Below, in pieces: positions 6,844 to 15,289 of a stretch of 28,961 nt of DNA. The position numbers and the translations under genes are program-made. Each line of letters opens with the position of its first letter. Positions within the stretch are counted from its first letter, which is position 1. The stretch is taken from contig CBDURC010000012.1 of NCBI GenBank assembly GCA_965369635.1, positions 1 to 28,961 on the forward strand, in the 5' to 3' direction. The notes beneath the pieces are model-generated. The model saw only the letters and a program-made list of their open reading frames with translations, ran no database searches and was not told the origin of the DNA. This DNA is from UBA3071 sp965369635 (GTDB lineage Bacteria > Chloroflexota > Anaerolineae > UBA3071).

Positions 6844-7917
6844 GTGCGACGATTCATCTTTACACTCTTGCTGCTTGTTCTGGTGGCAGCCTGTGGGGGC
6901 GGGGGGCCAGCGCCCGAGGAAGAGGCTGTCGAAGCGGGGCCTGTCGCGGTGGGAGTCACTCGAGTTTTCACCCTGGCTGGCAATGGTGAGGTGGGGACGA
7001 CTGAGGGACCCGCCCTGGAAGCCAGCTTCGACGAGCCCGTGGAGCTCGTTTTGGACGAAGAGGGCAACATCTACGTCGTCGAGTACCACGGCGCACGGGT
7101 GAGCAAGATCACGGCCGACGGCATGGTAATCGCGGTGGTAGACAATCCCACCGGCAACGTGGACGGGTCCAAGGAGGAGGCGAGGCTGGGCACGCCTCGG
7201 GGCATCGTCCTGGCCGGCGATGGCAATCTCTATATCTCGGATTGGGAGAACCGCAGCGTCCGCCGCGTCACGCTCGATGGGACGGTGACGACGATCTTCG
7301 AGCGCAGTTTTGTGGAGACCTTGGCTTTGATGCCCAATGGCGACATCCTGGCATCCACGGGGCCGGATCGGGAACAGATCAGCCGCATTACCCTGGATGG
7401 GGAGATGATTCCGGTGGCTGGCAGTCCCCAGCACGGCGGTCACAACGACGGCCCCGCCGAGGACGCGCAATTCACCTTGGTATCGGGAGTGGCCGTGGAT
7501 CAGGATGGTCAGATTTACGTGACCGAGGCGGTCAGCCTGCGCTCGCGAGGCGGGAACCATCTAATCCGCGTCATCAGCCCCGATGGCGAGGTGAGCACGC
7601 TGACGGGCCGGCGCTTCGTCACCGCCTATGCGGATGGGCCGCTGGAGGATGCCAGATTCCACCATCCGGTGGACATCGAGGTGGATGCAGCGGGGAACCT
7701 CTACGTGGCGGACTCGCTCAACCACTGCATCCGCCGCATTTCGCCTGATGGTATGGTCTCCACTGTGGCAGGCAGGTGCGGCCATGCGGGCTACGCCGAC
7801 GGCCTGGGCGACGAAGCGGAGTTCAACCTGCCGCAGGGGCTGGCGTTGGATGCCAAGGGCGACATCTACGTCGCCGACACCCGCAACCACCGCATTCGCA
7901 AGATCGTTTTCGAGTAG
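6844..7917 (+). CDS. NHL-repeat beta-propeller lipoprotein
   Basis: The 357-residue product starts at GTG 6844, seven bases after AGGAGG (6831-6836). A longer in-frame start at 6751 would disrupt the signal peptide. Residues 1-16 form a lipoprotein signal with lipobox LVAAC and acylated Cys17, followed by Gly and acidic-Pro residues. From about 40 to 357 there are NHL repeats of the type P.GI.LD.DGNLYV.D..NHRIR.I..DG.V.T.AG, roughly six blades. NHL propellers usually act as protein- or ligand-binding scaffolds, and some are lyases; none of the known lyase residues can be assigned. It lies outside the membrane, anchored by lipid. The miaB start follows within 20 nt, so the two are probably co-transcribed. 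Confidence 0.88.
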   Translation: MRRFIFTLLLLVLVAACGGGGPAPEEEAVEAGPVAVGVTRVFTLAGNGEVGTTEGPALEASFDEPVELVLDEEGNIYVVEYHGARVSKITADGMVIAVVDNPTGNVDGSKEEARLGTPRGIVLAGDGNLYISDWENRSVRRVTLDGTVTTIFERSFVETLALMPNGDILASTGPDREQISRITLDGEMIPVAGSPQHGGHNDGPAEDAQFTLVSGVAVDQDGQIYVTEAVSLRSRGGNHLIRVISPDGEVSTLTGRRFVTAYADGPLEDARFHHPVDIEVDAAGNLYVADSLNHCIRRISPDGMVSTVAGRCGHAGYADGLGDEAEFNLPQGLALDAKGDIYVADTRNHRIRKIVFE

Positions 7918-7935
7918 CAGGGTTTGAAGCATTCT

Positions 7936-9357
7936 GTGAGACAGTATCACATCTGGACTAGCGGCTGTCAGATGAACGTGGCCGATTCGGCGCGCCTGGC
8001 TGATGAACTGGAAGCATTGGGCTATGGACCTACCTCGCAGCCTGAGGAAGCTGATGTCGTTGTCCTCAATACCTGTGTGGTGCGCCAGAGCGCCGAGGAT
8101 CGGGCGGTAGGGCGGCTCACGTCTCTCAAGCCGCTGAAGGAGCGCAGGCCCCGGATGGTGTTGGCCGTCATGGGCTGTTTGGTGGGCGTGCGCCCAGCGG
8201 ACGATCTACCTCAGCGCTTCTCCCATGTGGACATCTTCCTGTCTCCCTCAGACCCCGAGCCGCTGATCGCTCTCCTGCGCCAGCGCGAACAAGAGCCAAG
8301 AAGCAGGATACAGGAAGCAGGCGGCGGGGGCCTGCGATCGAGAAGGGGGCCGATGGCCTTCCAGGATACGCAGAACGTAAGTCCTGAGGCTGCGGCCATG
8401 GGTTTGATCCCGACTGAGCGCATCCTACATCAGGGATCTTGCATCTTGCCCCCTGTGACCGCCTACGTCCCCGTCATCCACGGCTGCGACCACGTCTGCG
8501 CCTATTGCATCGTGCCGTACCGGCGCGGGCGGGAGCGCAGTCGCCCCCTGGAGGAGATCGTGGCTGAGGTTCAAGCCCTCGCCATCCAGGGCGTGCGCGA
8601 GGTGACGCTGCTGGGGCAGATCGTGGATCGCTATGGGTACGATTGGAGGAACGATGGTTCAGCTCTGAGTCCCGATCTTGCTGACTTGCTGCGGGCGGTG
8701 CATGATGTTGACGGTCTCTGGCGCGTGCGCTTCCTAACCTCGCATCCCAGCTATATCAGCGACCGCATCCTGGACGCTATAGCGGAACTGCCCAAGGTGT
8801 GCGAGCACGTCGAAGTGGCGGTGCAGGCGGGAGATGACGACGTGCTGCGCCGCATGCGGCGAGGCTACTGTGTGGCCGATTATCGCGCCCTTGTGGAAAA
8901 GACCCGTCTGTGGCTGCCAGGCTGCAGCATCGCCACCGATATCATCGTGGGCTTCCCTGGTGAGACGGCTGCTCAGTTCCAGGCCACGGTTGATCTGCTC
9001 GCGGACTTGAGGCTAGACACGGTCCACGTGGCCGCCTACTCGCCCCGGTCGGGCACCCTGGCCGCTCGCAAGATGGTTGACGACGTGCCGGCGGAGGAGA
9101 AGAAGCGCCGGCTGAAGGTGGTGGACGAGTTGCAGGAGCAGATCGTGGGCCAGATCAACCGCCGCCTGCTGGGGCAGACGGTGGATGTATTGGTGGAGGG
9201 GAAGCACAAGGGAAAGTGGCGCGGGCGCACGCGCACGAACAAGCTCGTCTTCTTCCAAGATGATGCCGACTGGCGCGGCCGGTTGGCCGCCGTGCGCATC
9301 ACCTGGGCTGGCCCGTGGTCCATGCAGGGGGAAGTGGTGGCTGACGCGTTGCCGTAG
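7936..9357 (+). CDS. miaB: tRNA-2-methylthio-N6-dimethylallyladenosine synthase (MiaB)
   Basis: The 473-residue radical-SAM methylthiotransferase modifies A37 of tRNAs that read UNN codons. The N-terminal UPF0004 domain supplies cluster cysteines C11 (SGCQMN), C47 (LNTCVV) and C81 (MGCL). The radical-SAM CxxxCxxC is C184, C188 and C191 (GCDHVCAYCIVPY), followed by RGRERSRP. A TRAM domain covers about 400-470. GTG 7936 gives the family-typical start MRQYHIWTSGC; TTG 7924 is an alternative and neither has a strong ribosome binding site. The linker between the first two domains (about 116-172) is longer than in E. coli MiaB and is low in conservation. A terminator follows. Confidence 0.93.
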   Translation: MRQYHIWTSGCQMNVADSARLADELEALGYGPTSQPEEADVVVLNTCVVRQSAEDRAVGRLTSLKPLKERRPRMVLAVMGCLVGVRPADDLPQRFSHVDIFLSPSDPEPLIALLRQREQEPRSRIQEAGGGGLRSRRGPMAFQDTQNVSPEAAAMGLIPTERILHQGSCILPPVTAYVPVIHGCDHVCAYCIVPYRRGRERSRPLEEIVAEVQALAIQGVREVTLLGQIVDRYGYDWRNDGSALSPDLADLLRAVHDVDGLWRVRFLTSHPSYISDRILDAIAELPKVCEHVEVAVQAGDDDVLRRMRRGYCVADYRALVEKTRLWLPGCSIATDIIVGFPGETAAQFQATVDLLADLRLDTVHVAAYSPRSGTLAARKMVDDVPAEEKKRRLKVVDELQEQIVGQINRRLLGQTVDVLVEGKHKGKWRGRTRTNKLVFFQDDADWRGRLAAVRITWAGPWSMQGEVVADALP

Positions 9358-9392
9358 CCACGTTCGCCCTGTTCATCATCTTCACGGATGGG

Positions 9393-9422
9393 ACCTCCGA
9401 GTCCTCCACAGGACTCGGAGGT
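9393..9422 (+). terminator. Intrinsic terminator after miaB
   Basis: ACCTCCGAGTCC (9393-9404) and its perfect complement (9411-9422) enclose a 6-nt loop, followed by CTTTGTGTT. It also separates miaB from the convergent LysM gene ending at 9457. Confidence 0.85.
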
Positions 9423-9456
9423 CTTTGTGTTGAGCTTGGAACTCAGCCCGTGTGGG

Positions 9457-11625
9457 CTAGGGGTCCGGAATGCAAAGTCTCTGGCCCACCCAGATGAAGT
9501 TCGGGTTGGTCAGGCCATTAGCGGCCATGATCGCGGACACCGGCACGCCGTAGCGCAGGGAGATGGAGGAGAGCGTTTCGCACTTCCTCACCACATGCCA
9601 GGCCACGCATGGCGGAGGCGTTCGCTGCTGGCGGTTCGTGAAGTTGGCCTGCACACACTCGTGCTTGGGCGGGAAGGTGACCGTGACCTTGCGTGACGTC
9701 CCCGACACTGACCACCAACCATCTTGCAGGGTCTCCTCAACGAAGTAGCTACCGGGGTCGAGGTCGCCAAAGCGGTAGTACCCAGTACCGTCGGTGATCG
9801 TCGTGTCCAGCACGTTGCCGCCAAGATCCAGCAGCTTGATCTGCCAGTTGGGCAAGCCCGCTCCATCGAAAGTGTCTGTCTTGTAGCCATCAATGCAGAT
9901 GTCACGTGGGGCCTGCTTGTTGACGAAGACGACGATGGCTACGATCTCTTCGTCGCTGGGCACCAAGGTTACCGCGAGCTTCGGCGGCGAGATGGGCTTC
10001 CATCCGACCTGTAGCTCTTCCCAGACCACGTAGTCTCCCATGGGCAGGCCACAGACCTGGAAGTAGCCCGTGCCATCGGTCCAGCGGTGCCAGCTCTGGC
10101 CTGTGTCGACGTTCTGGATGGTGATGTTCCACAGGGGCAGGCCGACCTCGAACTCGTCCACCTTCCAGCCCTCGATGCAGCCACGCGGCGGTGCGTTGCG
10201 GAAGATGGGGGCCTCAACATCCTTTCCTGGGCCGGGGTACACGATGAGCACTTCCTGCTGCTCGCCTTCCAGGGCCGTCCAGCCAACTGGACGGTCCTCT
10301 TCGAAGACCCACGTCCCCAGCGTCACTCCGCAGATGCGGTAGTGGCCATCGGGCTCAGTGACCGCCACCAGGACCTCGTTGGGGTTGTCCTTGGCCCAGG
10401 CCCTGATCGTCCAGTTACCCAGACCGAAGCCTTCGTCATCCAGCTTGAAGCCCTGAGCGCACAGGTCCGGCGCACGATTCTTGAACCGTACCTGCTCGCA
10501 CACTTCCACATTGTCCACCGTCACCGTGAACTCCTGCGCGGTGATGGACGTCCAGCCAGGTTCCACTTCCTCCCAGATGGTCCACTCCCCCAGCGTCAGG
10601 TCGTCGAAGCGGAAGTAGCCATCATCACCAGTCACAGTGCAGAATGTGGGATCTTCTTCACCCTTGGGATGGGCGCAGACAGACCAGCCCGGCAGCCCTC
10701 GGTGCTGGTCGTCAACCTTGTACCCTTCCACGCAGCCAGTCCACCTGCGGCGGTTCTGGAAGACGAACTTGTAGCAGTCGTCTTCGTTCTCCATGGGATA
10801 CAGCACGACCTCTGCCTCGCCGCTCCAGGGCTCGGCCGGCTCCCAGGGATACTGCACGACCTCGCGGATGAGCCACTTGCTGGGCGTAAGGTCATCGAAG
10901 CGCACCTGGCCGCCCTTGTCGGTCACTCCCGATTGCCACTTGCCGCCGGAAGTGGGCTTGATCTGGATCTCCCAGCCTTCCAACGGCGAACCGTCGGCCT
11001 CGTTTGTCTTGGCCACGATCAGGCAAGCGGGGATGGGCACTTCTCTGTTCTTGAAGCGGATCTCGTAGCAGCCGTCGTGGCCGTACTCCAACTCCTTCTG
11101 GAACTCACTGGCCGTTACCGGCTCCCAGCCTCGCGGTATGACCTCAGAGAAGGTCCACAGACCCGGGGCCAGGTTGTCGAAGTGGAAGTAGCCGCTGTCG
11201 TCCGAGACCGTCTGCAGTGGCTCTATCCCTTCCATGTGCGCCTCGATGATGAAGCCGCCCAGGCCGAGGTGTTGCTCATCGATCTTGCGGCCAACCACGC
11301 AGATGGCGCCGGGAAACTGGGTGCCGCCGCCGCCTGCGGTGGGCACGCATAGGGTCTGGCCAACGTAGATGAAGTCGTAGTTTCGGAGAGTGTTTGCCGT
11401 GGCCAGTTCCGAGGTGGTCAGCCCGTAGCCCTGGGCGATTCTGCTCAGTGTCTCGCCGCGCCGTACGATGTGCGTCTGGCTACAGGCCGGCGCGGCCATC
11501 GCCGAGTGAGCTCCGCTCCCCCACAGCCCTGGCACCGCCAGCGAACCGACGAGGGTCGCTATCGCCAGCACCAGTGCTGCAGTCAGGGTCAAGGCCAAGG
11601 AGCGCTGCCAATTTTTGAACTTCAT
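9457..11625 (-). CDS. Exported protein: LysM, six SdrD-B-like repeats, LysM
   Basis: The 722-residue product starts at ATG 11625, just after AAGGAGGGAG on the minus strand; a frame extension to 11739 has no such site. Residues 1-44 form a long signal peptide ending SAMA. LysM 1 (about 51-94, VRRGETLSRIAQGYGL) and LysM 2 (about 676-720) should bind peptidoglycan or other GlcNAc polymers. Between them are six repeats of about 90 residues with the pattern C..G.K.D....GL..W.I, DG.Y.F..L..G.W...E....GW and (R/V)F.N. This is the prealbumin-like SdrD-B/carboxypeptidase-regulatory fold. Each repeat has at least one cysteine pair, placed differently in repeats 4 and 5. The total is 19 cysteines, odd, because LysM 2 has Cys where LysM motifs usually have Gly (VRKCETL). 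I infer a rod-like wall-associated protein. Confidence 0.9.
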   Translation of the reverse strand: MKFKNWQRSLALTLTAALVLAIATLVGSLAVPGLWGSGAHSAMAAPACSQTHIVRRGETLSRIAQGYGLTTSELATANTLRNYDFIYVGQTLCVPTAGGGGTQFPGAICVVGRKIDEQHLGLGGFIIEAHMEGIEPLQTVSDDSGYFHFDNLAPGLWTFSEVIPRGWEPVTASEFQKELEYGHDGCYEIRFKNREVPIPACLIVAKTNEADGSPLEGWEIQIKPTSGGKWQSGVTDKGGQVRFDDLTPSKWLIREVVQYPWEPAEPWSGEAEVVLYPMENEDDCYKFVFQNRRRWTGCVEGYKVDDQHRGLPGWSVCAHPKGEEDPTFCTVTGDDGYFRFDDLTLGEWTIWEEVEPGWTSITAQEFTVTVDNVEVCEQVRFKNRAPDLCAQGFKLDDEGFGLGNWTIRAWAKDNPNEVLVAVTEPDGHYRICGVTLGTWVFEEDRPVGWTALEGEQQEVLIVYPGPGKDVEAPIFRNAPPRGCIEGWKVDEFEVGLPLWNITIQNVDTGQSWHRWTDGTGYFQVCGLPMGDYVVWEELQVGWKPISPPKLAVTLVPSDEEIVAIVVFVNKQAPRDICIDGYKTDTFDGAGLPNWQIKLLDLGGNVLDTTITDGTGYYRFGDLDPGSYFVEETLQDGWWSVSGTSRKVTVTFPPKHECVQANFTNRQQRTPPPCVAWHVVRKCETLSSISLRYGVPVSAIMAANGLTNPNFIWVGQRLCIPDP

Positions 11626-11655
11626 GATGTCTCCCTCCTTCGAGTGTTTCTTTGA

Positions 11656-11675
11656 TAGCGCAGTGATGTGCGCTA
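11656..11675 (-). promoter_or_regulatory. Hairpin in the leader of the double-LysM gene
   Basis: TAGCGCA (11656-11662) and TGCGCTA (11669-11675) form a perfect 7-bp stem with a 6-nt loop about 30 nt upstream of the ATG at 11625. No T-run follows on either strand, so it is not a clear terminator. It may stabilise the mRNA. Confidence 0.3.
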
Positions 11676-11772
11676 CCTGTGCGGGGTGAGCGGGTTCCGG
11701 GCTGGACGATGTCTCTCCCTCTGGAACCTTCCGTCTCACGGATTCACAAACTCACAGACTTGAGATGAGACA

Positions 11773-11814
11773 CTGGCCTGGCGCTGTACTTCCTGACCTC
11801 CGGCACCAGGCCAG
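11773..11814 (-). terminator. Probable terminator or stem between the two LysM genes
   Basis: CTGGCCTGG (11773-11781) pairs with CCAGGCCAG (11806-11814), with further pairing one mismatch inward. It begins 7 nt after the stop of the 11821-13410 gene. The minus-strand tail is only moderately T-rich, so partial read-through into the next LysM gene is possible. Confidence 0.55.
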
Positions 11815-11820
11815 CGGACA

Positions 11821-13410
11821 CTAGGGATCGCAGATCAGCAGTTCGTCTCCCACGTAGACCACGTTGGGATTGACGATGTCGTTGTCAGCAACAATGGCCG
11901 CCACCGTCGTCCCATAAGCGGTAGCTATAGCGCCGAGATACTCTCCTCTTTGGATCACATGGATCCAACACTGTGTTTCGGGTGGAAGAGGCGGTTCGGG
12001 CGGCCACGGCGGTTCGGGGGGCCACGGCGGTTCGGGCGGCCATGGCGGGACGGGCGGGTATGGTGGCGTCCAGGTGCAGGTCTTCAGACTGATCTCGTCC
12101 AGATTGACGTCCACTTCCTGCTGGGCATCGCCCCACTTCTTCCATAGTCGGAAGAAGAGCGCGATCTTGCTGCTCGGGGCCTGGAACTGCACGCTGAAGG
12201 GCGCCATGGCGCCAGGCGCTGTGCGGGGATAGATGTCATCCCAGGGCAGCTCCTGCCAGTTCTCTACCTTCGTCCAGTCCGTGCTGCCGTCGGTCGTGTA
12301 GCCCCACTGCACGCGGTAGCGATAGGGATCCGCACCTTCCCAGCCATGCTCTCCCTGGCGGATCATGCCGTAGAGCGACAGCTCGTAGGTGGCTCCTGGC
12401 CACAGGCCCCAAACGGCCTGGTAGATGCCGGCGTAGCGGTCGGGATCCGATGCCGCCCGGCAGATGGTGCTGATCTCGATGAGCTGCGAGTGCTTTCCGC
12501 CGGCGACCACGCGCGCCCATATGTCGTCGTGGAAGCCATAGCTGGCTGCGCAATCGTTGTCGAAAGCGCTCCAGCCGCTGCCCACGCCATTCGTGAAACC
12601 GCCTTCGAAGTCGCCGTTGAAAAGCAGGTCAGGACCACCGCAGGTGACTTCGGGCTCGGGGGGTTCCGGCGGAGCGGGTTCAGGTGCAGCGGGTTCTTCG
12701 GGCTCGCACGGTTCCTCGGGCACCGGGGGCACCGGGGGCACCGGCCAGCCTACCACGGGACCGAAGAGGCTGGCGCCGTCGAGGTTGACGTTTAGCTCGC
12801 GGTACCAATCTCCCCACTTCTTCCACACGCGCACGAACACGGTCATCTTGTTTCCTTCTGCTATGACCGTGGCGCTGTGCTCGTTGAAGCCGCCAGGGTG
12901 CAGACGAGGATGATAGTCGTCCCAGGGGAATTCGTTCCAGTCGGTGACGGCTGTCCAGTCATCGCCGCCGCTGTGGTCGAAGCCGACCTGCACCCGATAG
13001 CGCCAGGGGTCGGGATCGGTGTCGTCGGCTCGCAGCATGCCGCGAATGGTGAACTCGTAGCTGCCTCCGGGGATGACGTTCACTGTCTGGAAGATGCCGG
13101 CATAGCGGTCGGGGTCACCGCCAATCTGGCGGGTGTTGATCTCAAGGAGCTGGGAGTGTTCACCATCCCACACCACGGGGCTCCACATCTCGTCGTAGAA
13201 CCCATACCCGGCTGTGCCGCCGTTGGTGAAGCACTGCCAACCTTTGCCCACCATGCCGCAACCTTCGTGGTAGGCAAAGCCGCCTTCGAAGTTGCCGTTG
13301 ATCAACAGTTCTGAGTCCACGGTCGCCAGGGGGCTGGACGCGACCAGGGTGACGCTGAGCAGCAGGGCAAACAGTGTTGCGAGGGCTACTACCTGTCTTC
13401 GTGCCGTCAT
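11821..13410 (-). CDS. Exported protein: two NGNFEGG beta-sandwich domains, Pro-rich linkers, C-terminal LysM
   Basis: The 529-residue product starts at ATG 13410, after AAGGAGGAGC on the minus strand. A signal peptide covers about 1-25. Two homologous domains (about 33-205 and 250-425) begin LLINGNFEGGF and LLFNGDFEGGF and end with RVWKKWGD or RLWKKWGD and then NVNLD. They share SQLLEI or SQLIEI, DPDRYAGI and YRYRVQ. This resembles carbohydrate-binding jelly-roll modules. The linkers are rich in Pro-Glu and then PPWPPEPP. The C-terminal 50 residues form a LysM (VIQRGEYLGAIATAYG) framed by two cysteines. I infer a wall-bound protein that presents two glycan-binding domains. Expression starts from a strong promoter at 13599-13627. 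Confidence 0.88.
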   Translation of the reverse strand: MTARRQVVALATLFALLLSVTLVASSPLATVDSELLINGNFEGGFAYHEGCGMVGKGWQCFTNGGTAGYGFYDEMWSPVVWDGEHSQLLEINTRQIGGDPDRYAGIFQTVNVIPGGSYEFTIRGMLRADDTDPDPWRYRVQVGFDHSGGDDWTAVTDWNEFPWDDYHPRLHPGGFNEHSATVIAEGNKMTVFVRVWKKWGDWYRELNVNLDGASLFGPVVGWPVPPVPPVPEEPCEPEEPAAPEPAPPEPPEPEVTCGGPDLLFNGDFEGGFTNGVGSGWSAFDNDCAASYGFHDDIWARVVAGGKHSQLIEISTICRAASDPDRYAGIYQAVWGLWPGATYELSLYGMIRQGEHGWEGADPYRYRVQWGYTTDGSTDWTKVENWQELPWDDIYPRTAPGAMAPFSVQFQAPSSKIALFFRLWKKWGDAQQEVDVNLDEISLKTCTWTPPYPPVPPWPPEPPWPPEPPWPPEPPLPPETQCWIHVIQRGEYLGAIATAYGTTVAAIVADNDIVNPNVVYVGDELLICDP

Positions 13411-13575
13411 AAGCGCTCCTCCTTCACGAGGCCGACTGACTTGACCAGGACCTGCGACGGGCACTCCATGCGGGACGGTGAGCTAGCTATGGAGCAGGCC
13501 CGCACTTTGGCCTGATCATGCTCTCTGGCGAACGCAAGAACCTGGGGACGTTCGCCGATGTCACGTCGTACCTGC

Positions 13576-13590
13576 CAACCTCTCAGGTTG
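13576..13590 (-). promoter_or_regulatory. Operator-like palindrome next to a transcription start
   Basis: CAACCT (13576-13581) and AGGTTG (13585-13590) are a perfect 6-3-6 palindrome. A partly overlapping outer pair, CACGTC (13562-13567) and GACGTG (13590-13595), flanks it. The predicted minus-strand start lies near 13592, so this could be a repressor site or a 5' hairpin. Confidence 0.4.
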
Positions 13591-13598
13591 ACGTGTAC

Positions 13599-13627
13599 AT
13601 TATAGCATATTCTTGGAGTTTCGTCAA
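13599..13627 (-). promoter_or_regulatory. Strong sigma70 promoter for the NGNFEGG/LysM gene
   Basis: On the minus strand TTGACG (13622-13627) and TATAAT (13599-13604) are 17 nt apart. The leader to ATG 13410 is about 180 nt. The remaining bases up to the trmFO stop (13628-13785) hold nothing I can identify. Confidence 0.85.
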
Positions 13628-13785
13628 GTTCTCGTATTGACCTATCATTTGCCTTCGGCCTTCACTAGAGTAGACGTAATAGCGCGCAAAAGGTCGCGGT
13701 AACTCGTATACTAGACCCGGAGCTGCTCAGGCTGGCTCAGGTGCAACGCACTCCGGTTATCGGGCTGTTTTGAGGCGCGATTCGG

Positions 13786-15159
13786 TTAAGCCGACGGCTG
13801 GTTATGAAGCGGATCAAGTGTGTTGCACCGGGGCAGGACCTCCAGCATCCAGCTTTCCAATGCGGCCAAGGCTCGCTCAGCGTAGGCGCGGTAGCGTCGC
13901 CGCTTGTTGCGCACCGGAGGCAGAAGCGGCGGCATCAGGCCGAAGTTTGCCTTCATGGGTTGAAATCCGTGCGGGTCGGCATGGGTGACGTAGTGGAACA
14001 GTGCCCCGAGCATGGTGTCGCGCGGTGGGGAAACGGGCGGGAGGTCCTGGATCAGCCGCGCCGCGTTGAGCCCTGCCAGAAGGCCACCGGCTGTGGAGCT
14101 CACGTATCCCTCGCTGCCGGTGATCTGCCCGGCGAAGAAAAGGTCAGGACGGCCACGGAACTGCAGTGTCGGCTCAAGGAGCAGAGAGGAATCTATAAAA
14201 GTATTGCGGTGCATCTGCCCGAAGCGCACGATTTCCGCCTCTTCCAGCCCAGGGATCAAACGCAGCACCCGCGTTTGCTCGCCCCACTTGAGGTTGGTCT
14301 GGAAGCCGACCAGGTTGTAGAGCGTGCCGGCCAGATTGTCTTGTCGCAACTGAAGGACGGCGAAGGGGCGTCTGTCTGTCCGTGGGTCGCGCAGCCCGAC
14401 GGGGCGCATGGGGCCGAAGGACAGTGCGTCACAGCCTCGGGCGGCCAGCACTTCCACCGGCAAGCAGCCCTCGAAGAAGCGCTCATCCTCCTTCTCGAAT
14501 TGCCGCAGCTCAATAGTCTCCGCTGCCAGCAGCGCCTCCACGAACGCGTAGTATTCCTCTCGGCTCAGCGGACAGTTGACATAGTCCCCCGGGGTCTCAG
14601 CATCGCGGTTGCGATCGTAGCGGGACTGTCGCCAGGCGGGGGGCATGCGGATCGACTCCAGGGTGACGATGGGAGCCATGGCGTCGTAGAAGTGAAGGTA
14701 GCGCTGGCTTGTCAGTTCGGCGATGGCCTGGGCCAGCGGTTCGGAGGTCAGCGGGCCCGTGGCAATGATGGTCGGTACCGCTTCGGGGATGGTGCTGACT
14801 TCCTCGCGGCGCACGGTGACGTTGGGGTGGTGGGTCACCGCTTCGGTGACCGCCTGGGCGAAGGTCTCGCGGCCCACGGCCAGAGCGCCGCCGGCGGGCA
14901 ATGCGGTGTCATCGGCGCAGCGGATGACCAGCGAGCCCATCCGTCGCAACTCCTCCTTGAGCAGCCCCTGAGCCCGGTCAACGAGGTTGGAGCCCAGCGA
15001 GTTGGAACAGACCAGTTCGGCGAAGAGGCCGCTGGTGTGTGCTGGCGTCATCTTGTGCGGCCGCATCTCGAAGAGCGTGACCTGCACGCCACGGTTGGCT
15101 GCTTGCCACGCTGCTTCCGAACCGGCCAACCCTGCGCCGATGACTATCAACTCGTCCAT
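13786..15159 (-). CDS. trmFO: Methylenetetrahydrofolate-tRNA-(uracil-5-)-methyltransferase TrmFO
   Basis: The 457-residue FAD enzyme makes ribothymidine at U54 of tRNA, using methylene-THF as carbon donor. The N-terminal dinucleotide-binding motif is IGAGLAGSEAAW (7-18), followed by FEMRP (30-34), HTSGLFAELVCSNSLGS and the C-terminal FFAGQITGSEGYVSSTAGG. C51 (ELVCSN) and C232 (FEGCLP) match the two cysteines that are functionally important in studied TrmFO proteins. Length and order are normal for the family. The start at 15159 gives MDELIVIGAG, preceded by GGAGAATGGCTC. The gene appears monocistronic, with no clear terminator seen in the 13628-13785 gap. Confidence 0.95.
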   Translation of the reverse strand: MDELIVIGAGLAGSEAAWQAANRGVQVTLFEMRPHKMTPAHTSGLFAELVCSNSLGSNLVDRAQGLLKEELRRMGSLVIRCADDTALPAGGALAVGRETFAQAVTEAVTHHPNVTVRREEVSTIPEAVPTIIATGPLTSEPLAQAIAELTSQRYLHFYDAMAPIVTLESIRMPPAWRQSRYDRNRDAETPGDYVNCPLSREEYYAFVEALLAAETIELRQFEKEDERFFEGCLPVEVLAARGCDALSFGPMRPVGLRDPRTDRRPFAVLQLRQDNLAGTLYNLVGFQTNLKWGEQTRVLRLIPGLEEAEIVRFGQMHRNTFIDSSLLLEPTLQFRGRPDLFFAGQITGSEGYVSSTAGGLLAGLNAARLIQDLPPVSPPRDTMLGALFHYVTHADPHGFQPMKANFGLMPPLLPPVRNKRRRYRAYAERALAALESWMLEVLPRCNTLDPLHNQPSA

Positions 15160-15224
15160 GAGCCATTCTCCATTCGCATCTCCATCCGCATCCTACCACA
15201 ATCTAGGTCAGGCGTCAAGCCGCT

Positions 15225-15252
15225 TTGCTTCGCGCCGATTCTGTGGTACACT
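15225..15252 (+). promoter_or_regulatory. Candidate promoter for the 15290 gene
   Basis: TTGCTT at 15225-15230 and TACACT at 15247-15252 are 16 nt apart. Transcription should start near 15259, leaving about 30 nt with GAGGAG as ribosome binding site before ATG 15290. Confidence 0.5.
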
Positions 15253-15289
15253 TGACTCGCACGAGCCAATAACTTGAGGAGTTGAAGCT

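Noticed and set aside
10087..11352. 421-codon plus-strand ORF opposite the double-LysM gene
   Set aside because: It is a high-GC antisense shadow; the minus frame has clear LysM and repeat domains.
13804..15255. 483-codon plus-strand ORF opposite trmFO
   Set aside because: It is an antisense shadow of an unmistakable TrmFO with all motifs.
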